From Narthecium ossifragum (lineage: Eukaryota > Streptophyta > Magnoliopsida > Dioscoreales > Nartheciaceae), in NCBI GenBank assembly GCA_963920575.1, contig OY986967.1, positions 10,472,061 through 10,536,060 on the forward strand: a stretch of 64,000 nucleotides of DNA, in the 5' to 3' direction. The notes beneath the pieces are model-generated. The model did no database searches and was not told the origin of the DNA. It saw only the letters and a list, made by a program, of their open reading frames with translations. The position numbers and the translations under genes are program-made. This document shows, piece by piece, positions 11,167 to 22,348 of this stretch. Each line of letters opens with the position of its first letter. The first letter of the stretch is position 1.

Positions 11167-11856
11167 TGTAACGGCCCCCGCCGTCCGGGGCCGCCTAGGG
11201 CCTACTGGCTCCGTTCAGGATCCACCCGAGGGCCCCACCCCAACACAATATTGTCCGCTTTTGGCTCACCGTAGAAATATGGGAAAACTTCCCAGTGGGT
11301 CATCCATCCCGGGACCGCTCCAAGACAAGCACGCTTAACCTTGGAGTTTTCTAACGGATCACTACCATCACGGCTTTAAAACGCGTTCTGTCTTATAAGG
11401 GTTACTAATATAGTTATTATCTATGTAGGGTTACTTATCCGGTTACCTGGTTTGGCCACACGCCCTCTTGGCGAACACCGACACCCAGTACCCCGCCTAT
11501 AGCCTACTCTAATACCATCTGTAACGCCCCCACCGTCCGGGGCCGCCCAGGGCCTGCGGGCTCCGCCAAGGATCCACCCGAGGGCTCCACCCAGACACAA
11601 TATTGTGCGCTTTTGGCTCACCGTAGAAATCTGGAAAAACTTCGTAGTGGGTCACTCATCCCGGAACCGCTCCAAGGCAAGCACGCTTAATCTTGGAGTT
11701 TTCTTACGGATCACTACCATCACGGCTTTAAAACGCGTTCTGTCTTATAAGGGTTACTAATATATTTATTATCTACATGGGGTTGCTTACCCGGTTACCT
11801 GGTTCGGCCACACGCCCTCTAGGTGAACACCGACACCCAGTACCCCGGGTCTCACA
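11167..11856 (-). mobile_element. TRIM element with two LTRs, minus orientation
   Basis: Two copies of an LTR of about 340 bp lie in tandem: 11167-about 11495 and 11520-11856. Each begins TGTAACG, the reverse complement of the usual CGTTACA end; the right copy ends GGGTCTCACA. The 24 bases between them contain CTCTAATACCA (11507-11517), a one-mismatch reverse complement of the tRNA-iMet primer site TGGTATCAGAG. There is no coding capacity. Flanking 5-mers (cgttt and tcgag) do not match, so one flank has been lost or rearranged. Confidence 0.75.
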
Positions 11857-12033
11857 TCGAGTCTCACGACCTCGGCCAGCACCTCCACTTCCTCCGTCAT
11901 CCTCCCCGGTGTCTTCCCCGGCAACCCCAACTTCACAGCCGCCATTACCCATGTCCGACCCCGATCTCACCCATGATCCCCTCGAAAACCCTCACCCCAA
12001 ACTCCCTATTTCCTTCTTACGACCCGACCGAAC
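11857..12033 (+). other. Unrecognised 177-bp segment, Pro/Ser-coding
   Basis: Between the TRIM and the next LTR lies a C-rich stretch that is open in one frame and rich in Pro, Ser and Thr codons, ending ...DPDLTHDPLENPHPK. It could be a captured exon start or chance, and I do not recognise it. The following LTR interrupts it. Confidence 0.25.
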
Positions 12034-13508
12034 TGTCGCGCCCCGACCCGCGTAGGCCCAACCGGGCCGGGCGACGCGAACCGGAACCTAACATACTGTG
12101 GAAATTTTGGCGAGATTTCCCTCTAATCATAGTGGTCTCCATAGCAATTCATAATCATCCTATATTAAACAATCAATCACAAACCTCAAAAACTGAAACC
12201 GAATATATTACAAATCCTCAACAGGGTAAAAGTTATACAATTCTCTCTCGTAGGAGGCTAACTAAGCAAAAAGGTGTAAGTAGAATGATCACCGCTCCTC
12301 AAGCACCGCTAGACGCCGCCATGTCCCCAAACGCCTGCCCGATAGGGGCGACCGAAGAAGAGCTAGTTTCAGCACCTGCAAAACGCAGCACGGGTACGTA
12401 GGAGTGAGCACTAAGCTCAGCAGGGATACTATACTACGACACTCACAAAGGAGGGAACACAACAGTGCCGCCCCCAAGTCAAACCTAGGTGTATACGAGG
12501 GTCCCATAACCCACCGGGAATCCGTGAACGCAGGCCCAAACACTGCAGACTCTCAACAGGACACAAGACACTGTTTGGCAGCCAAGGACACCGCTAGGTG
12601 GGCACTCCTCCACCCAAGAGTCAAGAACACCGGACACCGGCTACACCTTAGACTCAACTTGGAGTCGACACGACCTCTAAACATCAAACCATATGTATTC
12701 TGGTCGTCTAACCCTATCATCAAAAATGACTGAATACTACAAATCGAGTCCTGGACCAAGCTACCCTCAACGGTCCTAGAGTTAGATCCGGACTACCCGA
12801 AAGCCCCGGATCGGCAATCAATCCATCGCCAACGTCCTACATAGATGCAACTAGTGCACAAAATAATGCATGCTATGAACACACGCAGGATAATACAGAT
12901 AATCATGCAACAGTATGTGATGGTATATCAAACAAAGTCTGGGCACGGCACCCTGCCGGCCTGGGGTGGTGAACAGGTAAGTAAGGTCTAGGAGCTGCTA
13001 CAGTCGTACCACTACCAACTGTCAGCAGTCCACCACAACACCTGCATCGGGAAGTAGCCCCGGAAACAACAGATCACAGATATCACAGATAAAGCCCTCG
13101 GCGCACGCCGACATACAAGGCTAAGGAAAGTTGTAGGGCTACCCGCTCGTTTATTCTAAACATCTCAGGAGTCATCACTCCCCCGGTTCACCACTGCCCC
13201 TATTATAGGGCTAACATGCTTAAACGTATGCACCATGTATAAGGCGGTAAGGAAAAACCATCATACAAAGCCCCGTGGGCAAAAGCCATTTGAAAAACAC
13301 CCCTAAGCTATTAAGAGATCGATCTTTCTTCCAGGGAAGATCGATCTTCTTAGGGCTTGGGAGAAAACTCGTCCCTGTCAACCAAAAGAGATCGATCTTC
13401 TTCACCAGAAGGATCGATCTTCTTCGTGACATGGAAGAAAACTCGTCCCTGTCAACTGAAAGAGATCGATCTTCTTCACCAGAAGGATCGATCTTCTTCG
13501 TGACATGC
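12034..13508 (-). mobile_element. Truncated family 1 LTR
   Basis: It starts TGTCGCGCCCCGACCCGCG and matches the reverse complement of about 59030-60548 in the solo LTR 58382-60548 along its length. The similarity is lost soon after the hairpin block (about 13508), so the U3 end is missing or replaced. Confidence 0.75.
13316..13503. repeat. GATCGATC hairpins, partly tandemly duplicated
   Basis: AGATCGATCTT (13316-13326) pairs perfectly with AAGATCGATCT (13337-13347). A second hairpin, GATCGATCTTCT with AGAAGGATCGATC, occurs at about 13390-13419 and again 74 bp later at about 13464-13493, with the intervening sequence also duplicated. The homologous block in the LTR at 58382-60548 (about 59165-59265) has only one such unit. 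Confidence 0.8.
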
Positions 13509-14859
13509 ATCTTCCAACGGCTATTTCTACCTTCTCCAACGGCTCTTTAATGGCTATAGTTCTGACTGGTGATTGACCCTCTCATCGTCCACCAGATCGA
13601 CCGTCTTATAAAAAATATAGCCTTGTCATTCATCCAGTCTTCGTGGTTGATCCATGCATCATCTGTCAGTCTTCACGGTCGACCGCCACATCGACCACTG
13701 CGTCATCCGCGAGCCTATCATGAAAATGACACTCCAGAGTTGATGTACCGATCGACCACCGTATCAAGTATGATCCACGGTCGATCCATCGATATACTGC
13801 CGCTCTTCAAGTATGGTCCGCAGTCGATCCACCGATCGACTGCTACATCATCCGCGTGCACAAAAACTCTATAGATATGAAATTTAAAGCTTCTTTTTTA
13901 AAGGATATTAACATTCAAACTTACTTTTATCATCATACATAATTTGGCATCATCAAAAGAATATTAGGACTAACGCAACTCTCATCTCACAATCTACTAC
14001 AAAACTAATTTTCAAATGAATCAAATATAAATTGACGTTTCAGCACTGTCCCTCATCTCCACAGGATGCACTGGACTCTAACCTGCAGACATGCCCTCCT
14101 GTAGTAAAAGTATAAAACCCAAACAATGTGCTGGATAGCTCAGTAGGAGTCACCTGCAAACACTCTAAGACACCGATGTACAATACTGGGCCCTAGTTTG
14201 GTCTGACTAGGCTATGTGAAACTTACATGCACAGTCACCACATCCGACCATCAATGCTCATGCTTGGACCCCTCTAAACTCTATACCAGTCTAAGTATAC
14301 TAGTATAGGGAAAACATCCTCAGGTGAAATCCTCAAGTCAGATCAAAATGCTCGATCAAGATACGGAGATCCAATCCATCCCTCTAGTCATCGATACAAC
14401 TCCTAAACTCTGACTAATTTAACTACAAGATCTGACTAGACCCCAACCCCAAACTCTAAGTCAGATTAGACATTCCTATAATGTATGCACAAGACATAGA
14501 ATACAATGATAATAAGATGATGACACAAACAACAATTAAAATAATGCACACAATATAATAGCATCATATTATAACACATCCTGGCATAGTTAAACAACTA
14601 ATGGACTCAAGGGATCCAATGAAGCAATAATGGGCTCAACAAGCCCTACAAGATTTCAAAGCAAGAAACCATCACGAGCATAGCACATATATCATCACAT
14701 TAACACAACCAGAATCCATAATTATGGTACGCACATACACTCTAACATCAACACAATTATATAGCAAACATAGCATAATATTCACACAAAACCCTAGCAG
14801 GAAGTAACTCCTACCTCAAGAAGGCGCTGGGCACGTGCTCGGTGAGTCTGGGGGGTCCG
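13509..14859. other. Unclassified repeat-like DNA with another hairpin and TATA-like site
   Basis: No coding region is recognisable. GCAGTCGATC (13820-13829) and GATCGACTGC (13834-13843) form a perfect 10-bp stem, and several related GGTCGA/TCGACC motifs lie between 13670 and 13850. A TATA-like TTATAAAAAATATAG occurs near 13612. The part from 14040 to 14859 resembles, with strong divergence, the R/U5 part of the minus-strand LTRs nearby. Confidence 0.35.
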
Positions 14860-15507
14860 TGTCACATTCCGACCCTTACCAGTAGGCCCACTCGCTCTCC
14901 TATGGTACAAACTCCAATACTTAGGTTAGGTATCACCCCAAATGGAACTTAAACTATCAAAAAATGATAGACCACGAGGATCCAGTCGAAATGGTGAGAA
15001 AATCATCGAAAACGGACATCGAGATCTCAAGATATGGGCAAAATATCCACGCTCACATGCCGAGTTGCTGGGGGCAGAGCACCAGCTATGGGGTCTCTTT
15101 GCCTATGATGGCGGGGAGTCCTGGCGTGAGTTTTGTCTTTCTAGTGTGACTTGACACAGGTTGGCACGGTAGAAGGGAAGATGGCATGGCGACGAGGGCA
15201 TGACTTGGTACCGCGCCGCGGTCGTGGCATAGGTAGCGCGGCACGATGAGGGCGCATCACGGCGCATAGTATGACTAGGGCCATGGCACGGCGGAGATAG
15301 TGTACACGGGGAGGCCCGAACGACGATGATGGCGCGGGGGCGTCGGGAGAGTGGCGGGACACCTGGCGAATGGTGCAGCAGGACAATGCGGACGTCAAGA
15401 GCCGCGGGTGGCAGACTGCGGGCGAAGGGGGATGCCGGTGAGGGAGGAGAAGGGAGAGAGAGGGGAACAAAGGCAAGGCCGGGGAGAGAGGAGGAAGGGG
15501 CTGGAAC
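14860..15507 (-). other. LTR-terminus-like fragment, diverged
   Basis: It begins TGTCACATTCCGACCC, an LTR-end-like motif, and runs into GC-rich sequence before the next LTR starts at 15508. Open frames here in several frames reflect GC richness. The GC-rich stretch resumes after 41690, which fits one older element split by the LTR of 15508-41689. That link is inferred. Confidence 0.35.
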
Positions 15508-16435
15508 TGTCACACCCTGACCCAAAAAACCCATCCAGACCGGGACGTGAACCGAACTTAATTTTAAAATAATCAAATGGCGAGAGCCTCCCCTATAAAT
15601 TTCACTTTAAATCCAGTGCACAGTTATAATTTTCACAACTAATTTAAACTATTCTATCATCAAGTCATAATACAATAAATAACTGCTACAAAACTCAATT
15701 AGCGTTTAAATGATACAATAATAATATTAGTCCTCTAAGTACAACAATCTCTATCAATTTAAATCAATTTGGGGTACAATACATTTATCCTCTAAGTTAC
15801 AATTTATGCATCGATTTGAAATACATATACAATTAAAGTTGTATATAAATTGAATTGAGATAACCTGATGACGATTCCACGATCTCACAACCCGGGTAGG
15901 AGTGAACAATAAATTCAAAAGGATTCTATACTACGTCACACTGAAAGGAAGGCAATACAAATATGTCATCCTCCGCCTAAGTCTAAGGTATGCCAAGGGT
16001 CCCATAACCTTATTGATGTCCCAAGGGCTCATGTCATGAAACATATCTTGAACATGTTACCAAGAGGAAGAGGAACTGTGAGGACCCTTTCCTCCAACCC
16101 GGTCCTACCGCGTTAGGTCGAGGGTCTGGCCCTTTTGGCCTTGCTCCACAATCAGGTTGATCAAGAAGTCTCCAAGGTCAATTTGGTAAATTGCGTATTG
16201 GTGGTTGGTTTCACACCCGCGATGTGCAAACATGGCCCTTTTGACTCATGTATGTGCTTGTTAGAACCCTAGGCAAGCATAGGATTAGAAGATCCGAGCT
16301 CGGGCACGAAACCTCATCTTTAGGATAGCTTTCAACCCTGGACCGATCCATCGGCCCTTGGACCGATCCATCGGTCCTGTAGCAAGGCTGTTCCCGACCC
16401 GAAAAGTACCCACACACACTCTTCCTGTAGCAAGG

Positions 16436-16540
16436 TCGAGTGGAGGAGAGACCTCCTCGGCGATGAACGAAGCATCCTCCTCCAGCACGACCTCAATCCT
16501 CGGTTCTGGCTCTCGTGCAGGTACACGGGGCACGGCTGTG
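16436..16540 (-). pseudogene. gag N-terminal fragment
   Basis: The minus-strand frame from about 16533 reads MPRVPAREPEPRIEVVLEED and then an acidic/hydrophobic segment ending ...SPPLDLATGR. It sits about 280 bases downstream of the primer-binding site, where gag begins. There are no recognisable capsid motifs, because the fragment ends too early. Confidence 0.45.
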
Positions 16541-16814
16541 TTGGCCCCTAAGGCCCGTCGAGCAGCGCGCTAGTCGCGCGCGGTACCCTGACCCAACACT
16601 GGACAGCTAGCCCTACTCCCTAGCATCTGCACGTTCAACAGAGACGACAAGTGTCCACCCGTAAGAAAACAAAACACAGCAGCAATCAATAAAATAAAAG
16701 CATAACACACAAGAGCACAGTCAAGCACACAGGGATGCTCTACTCCTAGAACTATCCCAAACCGCGCTCAAATCTCAACCGCAAGCCTAATCCTATCCCT
16801 GGGACCTACAGCCT

Positions 16815-16826
16815 GCTCTGATACCA
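16815..16826 (-). other. Primer-binding site, tRNA-iMet type
   Basis: GCTCTGATACCA is the exact reverse complement of TGGTATCAGAGC, the canonical initiator-Met primer site. It lies 3 bases from the LTR boundary at 16830. Confidence 0.9.
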
Positions 16827-18084
16827 AGTTGTCACACCCTGACCCAGAAAACCCATCCGGGCCGAGACGTGAGAGTTCCTATCACTATTCATCTTCAATT
16901 GGCGCGATACAAATGCGGAAATACGGATAAATTTGAACAATTTATAATCCAGAGGCAAATAGATATTTAACTCATATAACATCAAGTTGTACAGTTCCAT
17001 ATTTGATACAAAAATCCTCCAAGGTACAGATATGATTCAAGATTCCCAAAACTCCTCAAAGGTTTACAACATGCATATGTATATATATATATATCAAAAA
17101 GGTACAACAGTCATATCCTCCAACAACCTCAAGCGCCTCTGGATGTACTCGCGCCGCCCAAGCCCGATCCTGCCGGCTCCACTGACGAAGAACCGCAGCC
17201 TGCACCTGCAAACGCAGCCCGAGTAGGAGTGAGCGATAAGCTCAGTAGGGTTCTACTCTACGGCACACTGAAGGGAGGAAAACAACAACAGTATTGTCCC
17301 CCAGCTCAAGTCTAACGGATGCCACGGGTCCCATAACCCAGTTGATCTCCCAAGGGCTCCTGTCATGAAACCTCTCTCCTGAACAAGTTACCAGGAGGCC
17401 AAGGAACAGTAACATGCAGGATCACCCTTACCCAAGCTGGAATACCAAGCCTTGGGGAACCACGTCGGGAACGCACCAACATCCATCCTTAGCACTTGGC
17501 TTTGGAAGACAACACGACCTCTAAACCTCAAATGCTGATCAGAGTCAACTAGCGTGAATCCTCAAAGACATGAGACTTGATCACACAATCACACCCTATT
17601 CTTGACTACCCATCCACGGTCCTAAGGCTAGATCCGAGCTACCCGAGAGCCTCGGATGTGCGACCCAAACCATCGCCCGCCTAACCTCAAATGCCTCTAA
17701 TGCACACAATGCATGGGCCTAGGCAAACATCTACCCTAGATGTCTCTACATGCCACATCAGCAGTTATAAGTTCCACAGATATACAATAGCCCTCGGCAC
17801 TCGCCGGCAAGAGGCTAAGGTTCCACAATTCTTCATTGACTAGCACTCATAGCTAGTTAATGGCTAGGCAAACAACTAAGCATTTAACTACAATCACACA
17901 AGTATTAAATGAAAGTAAAGCCATAAATTTACCCAAAAGAGAGTTACTTGAACCGATTCTCAAACCCGATGGAAATCCTTTGAAAACCTCATCAAATCCC
18001 CCCACATGCTTCCCAACATGTTTAGATACTAATCCCCCATCAAAACCATCCAAGAAAATCCAGAAAACCAAGTCCAAGGGGTCA

Positions 18085-18480
18085 CGGACGATGTCACGGT
18101 CGATCCGGGGATCGAAAATGAGACCACGGACGATGTCACGGTCGATCCGCCGATCAACCGTGAGGCCAAAACGAGGAAAGCCACATGGGCGACGGTCGAT
18201 CGGCCCATCGACCGTCGGGAGCCCAAAACGAGACAGAGCCTCACGGACGATGCGACGGTCGATCCGACGGTCGACCGTGAGGCGGGATGAAAAAGAGGTA
18301 AGTCCCACGGTCGATCGATCCATCGACCGTGGGAGGCCAAAACCCCGACAGAGCCTGACGGACGATGCGACGGTCGATCCGACGGTCAACCGTCAGGCCC
18401 AGAGTAAGCATATTAAAGCCTGACGGTCAATACATCGATCGACCGTCGAGCCTGACGGTCGATGCACCGATCGACCGTCA
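18085..18480. repeat. Array of GGTCGAT...ATCGACC hairpins in an LTR
   Basis: At least five inverted repeats are seen. Clear ones are GACGGTCGAT 18191-18200 with 18207-18216; CCCACGGTCGAT 18304-18315 with 18322-18333 (perfect, 6-base loop); TGACGGTCAA near 18421 with 18439-18448 (imperfect); and TGACGGTCGA 18453-18462 with 18471-18480. The arms differ from the GATCGATC type, but organisation and placement are the same. Confidence 0.85.
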
Positions 18481-20547
18481 AGCTCACGACGCAATATGCC
18501 AGAAATCCTATTTCTAGGTTTTCAAGGATCATAACATGTTTGAAAACAACGAAACTTTGTAGGCAAGTGTATTTAACTATGGGGAATCCAATGATGTAAA
18601 GAAATCCCGTTTTTGACGGTTAAATCTCGAAACCTCCTATCTAGGGGAAAAATGGACAAAAACCGACTAAGCTTCGACAATACGGAAAACGACCGGCAAA
18701 AACCCGGATCCACAGTGTAAGAATACAAAGGATAGAAGCACACCACATATGCAAAGAGCTACAAGCATTCTACGAGGTATTCCACAGCAAAAATCACATG
18801 CAACCTAACCTAGTAGAACCCGATCGCGAGATCGAGGTAGAAACACCTACCTGGGCAAGCAGTGAAGCTCCTCCACGCGTCCAGCCAGTCGTGCCGTGAA
18901 GATCCGCTCCGCAATGCTCAGCCCTCCAAGCTCTAGCCCAGCCGGAGGGGAAGGGGAGAAGAGAGAAGAAGGGACGTTGGCAGGAGGAGAAGAGAAGAGC
19001 GCAGGGGAAAGAAAGGAGAAGAAGGGAGAAAAGGTGAGGTGGAGCCAACTGTTCCAACTACCCCCAACTAATCAGGCCACTAACGGGCCGGACCGATCCA
19101 ACGGGTCAAAAGCCCACCGACTCGCTCACGAGCCCGATCGATCGCTCAAGGGCTGCAAGCTGCCCAGAAGCAAGTTTCAGCGCGCCCGAGCTAGGATCTT
19201 CCGATCCCGGGTTCACCTAACCATTTTAAACAACCAGATACATCAATCCAAGGCCGTGGGTGCAACACGGGTGTGAAACCGACCACCAGGGGGCATATTT
19301 ACCAAAATGCCCCTGGGGTCCAAACCGCCACACGATCGCCCGATCGCGTCCGACGCGGAACCAAACCAAAAGGAAACCGGCTCTCGACCCACGCGGTCGA
19401 GCCAGGTCTGAGGGACGGGCCCTCACAGTTTCTGCCCCTCCTTCCTTCTTCTCCGACGACGGTTGTGGGGCAACTCTTCTCTTCCTTCTTCGGCGACGGT
19501 TGTGGGTGTACGAGGACTCTGGTGGCTTCTCGGTGACCAAGAGATGACGACGACGAAGGTGGATGTCGCGCCCCGACTCGCGAAAGCCCAATCGAGCCGG
19601 GCGACGCGAATTGGAACCTAACGAAATGCGGAAAATTTGGCGAGGGTTCCCTCTAACCAATTGGTCTCCCTAATCAATTCACCAAAAAAACACCCTCAAT
19701 TAAAAGACAATAATTTAAGCAAACCCTGAACCCAAGATTACAAATCCAAAAGGAGTTTAATATACATATCCTCGGAGAGGGGAAGATCCAAATACAACAT
19801 TTACTCCCTTAGGAGGCTAACTAATAAGGGTTTAAAGCTGTAAAAGATCGTCACCTCTCAAACTCCGCCTGGCGCCGCCGCATCGCCGACCAACTGCCCG
19901 ATAGGGGCCACCGAAGAGGAGCTAACGCCTGCACCTGCAAAACACAGCCCGGGTAGGAGTGAGCAACTAAACTCAGCAGGGAAACTACACTACGACACAC
20001 AGAAGGAAGAGAGAAACGCAACAGTGTCGCCCTCAAGTAAGACCTGGATGTATAGAGAGGTCCCATAACCCCACCGTGTGTCTCTGAGGTCCACGATTAT
20101 GATCTTCCAGAAGAACTGGTCACATGATGGGTCACACTCAGTAAGAAGGAACGAACACTGCTGGCTCACAAGCAGGGAACGACACTCCAGGTGGGAAATG
20201 GCACCGCTAAGTAGGCGACTCCTCTATTCAAGAGTCAGCACAGTGGGACACCGGCTACACCTCAGCATCCGACTCGAGGCCGGCACGACCTCTATAATAG
20301 TCAAGCAAGAGGTGTACCAGTCATCTAGGCCTATCATCGAATTTGACTGTACACCACAATTCAAACCGGGTCCAAACTACCCAACCCCCGGTCCTAGGGC
20401 TAAATCCGAGCTTCCAGCCTAGGGACGGCGACCCACAGATCGCCCACGCCCTAACCATGCAACTAATGCACAACAGAGATGCATGCGATGAACATACACA
20501 TAGAGAACAGTTAAGGCATGCAGCAGTATGTGATGATAGCATAACAT

Positions 20548-21305
20548 TGTGAGGCCCGCTGGGTCTACAGTAGGACAAGATACCTTCGCCTGGAGGGCGG
20601 GGCTGAGTCTGGTAGCCGGGTAAGCAATCCCACATCGCTTGGGTATGGTCCGGGGTTCGATATAAGTATATAGTAAGCCCTTAATAGTTTCAACGCGTTT
20701 TAAAGCCGTTCTGGCAGTGATCCACCAGAAAACTCCAAGGTTAAGCGTGCTTGCCTTGGAGCGGTCCCGGGATGGGACAATATTGTGTCGGGTGGGGCCC
20801 TCGGGTGGATCCTGGTCGTACTGCGAGCCTGCGGGGCGAGGCCCAGTGGAGGGCCGGGGTGTTACAGTATGGTATCAGAGCCGGTTCTCAGCCGGAAATT
20901 GTGCCAGCGAGGACGCTGGGCCTCCAAGGGGGGTGGATTGTGAGGCCCGCTGGGTCTACCGTAGGACAAGATGCCTTCGCCTGGAGGGCGGGGCTGAGTC
21001 GGGTAGCCGGGCAAGCAATCCCACAATGCCTGGGTATGGTCCGGGGTTCGATATAAGTATATAGTAAGCCCTTAATAGATACAACGCGTTTTAAAGCCGT
21101 GCTAGCAGTGATCCGTCAGAAAACTCCAAGGTTAAGCGTGCTTGCCTTGGAGCGGTCTCGGGATGGGTGACCTACTGGGAAGTTTTCCCAGATTTCTGCG
21201 GTGAGCCAAAAGCGGACAATATTGTGTCGGGTGGGGCCATCGGGTGGATCCTGGTCGGACCGAGAGCCCACGGCCCGGGGCCCAGTGGAGGGCCGGGGCG
21301 TTACA
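20548..21305 (+). mobile_element. Complete, very short TRIM element
   Basis: LTR 1 is 20548-20866 and LTR 2 is 20939-21305; both start TGTGAGGCCCGCTGGG and end G(T/C)GTTACA. LTR 1 lacks about 48 bp present in LTR 2 (around 21171-21218). The interior is only 72 bp. It contains TGGTATCAGAGCC (20870-20882), the tRNA-iMet primer site, and ends with the polypurine tract AAGGGGGGTGGA. Flanks aacat (20543-20547) and aacac (21306-21310) are a near-perfect target duplication. The element encodes nothing and would depend on proteins of other retroelements. Confidence 0.9.
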
Positions 21306-22325
21306 AACACGGTCTACGCTCGGCACACTGCCGACTCGGGGTGGGGAACATATATTTAAGGTCTGGAACTGTTGCAGTGGTACACCATCAACTGCCAGCC
21401 AGTTCACCAGCAACCTGCATCGGGAAGCAGCCCCACAAACAACAGAGACAAACCACGCAGGTAAAAGCCCTCGGCGCACGCCGGCATGCAAAGCTAAGGA
21501 AAGCTGTAGGGCCACTCGCCCGCTTATTCTAAACACCCCAGGAGTCATCACTCTCCTGGTTCACCACTGCCCCTAATATGGGGCTAGCATGCTTAAGAGT
21601 ATGTACAAGATATAAAGCTATAAGGAAACTTATACATACAAAGCCTCGCGGGCAAAACCAAGAAAATCCCTCTCTGTCCTCAAAGGATCGATCCTTTCCC
21701 TAAGGAGGGATCAATCTTTCCAGTAACAGAGAGCCTTCCCATCCTGTCGAGCCAAAGAAGATCGATCCTTCCTCCCAAGAAGGTCAATCATCCTCGCAAC
21801 AGAGGGCACCCTCTTGCTGCGCCAAGGAAGGTCGATCCTTCCTCCCAGGAAGATCGATCCTCCTCGCGACAAAAGGGATCCCATGCTACCCAAGGCACAA
21901 AGATCGATCATCCTCTCCAGATGATCGATCCTGCTCGGGTTCAGCATGACCAACAATGAAAGATCGATTTTTCTCCCAGAAAGATCGATCTTGTTGGGTT
22001 CTCCGGCAAACTTTCGACGAGAAATATCGTTGGAAAACTTCATCAAATCCCACAAAACCGTGGGATCTAGTAGTACGAAGGACCATGAGTCCAAAGCCGG
22101 TGGAAATACTAAAAACTAAAGTATGCAGTGAGATCTAAGCAAAACAAATCACAATCAACTCAAAACTCACAAAACCAGAAAACAAACATAGGTAGGATCC
22201 CTACCTAGGCAATAGCTGCTTCAATCCCAGCTACTAAGCCTTGGATCGTCCCAAATCTCCTCAAAATCCAGCAGCTCTGAACTCAAGAACGCGGATTTCA
22301 AAAGGGATTCAAGGAAGAGGGTTAC

Positions 22326-22348
22326 GTTCATTTTATAGACAAATGAAC
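22326..22348 (-). promoter_or_regulatory. TATA box inside an inverted repeat (family 1 LTR)
   Basis: GTTCATTT (22326-22333) and AAATGAAC (22341-22348) are perfect arms around the minus-strand sequence gtcTATA, so the TATAAAA box lies in the loop and inner stem. The homologous position in the LTR at 58382 has different arms that still pair. Confidence 0.6.

Larger units (their letters stand above)
16388..19427 (-). mobile_element. Truncated minus-strand retroelement: 5' LTR, primer site and start of gag
   Basis: In element orientation it runs LTR (19427 down to 16830), primer-binding site (16826-16815), untranslated leader and a gag start, then breaks off near 16388-16436. The LTR starts TGTCACACCCTGACCC and ends GGGCCCTCACA in plus-strand terms. 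The break coincides with a 13-bp direct repeat, TCCTGTAGCAAGG, at 16375-16387 and 16423-16435, which suggests deletion by microhomology. Purine-rich sequence at 18940-19040 is LTR material. Confidence 0.7.
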
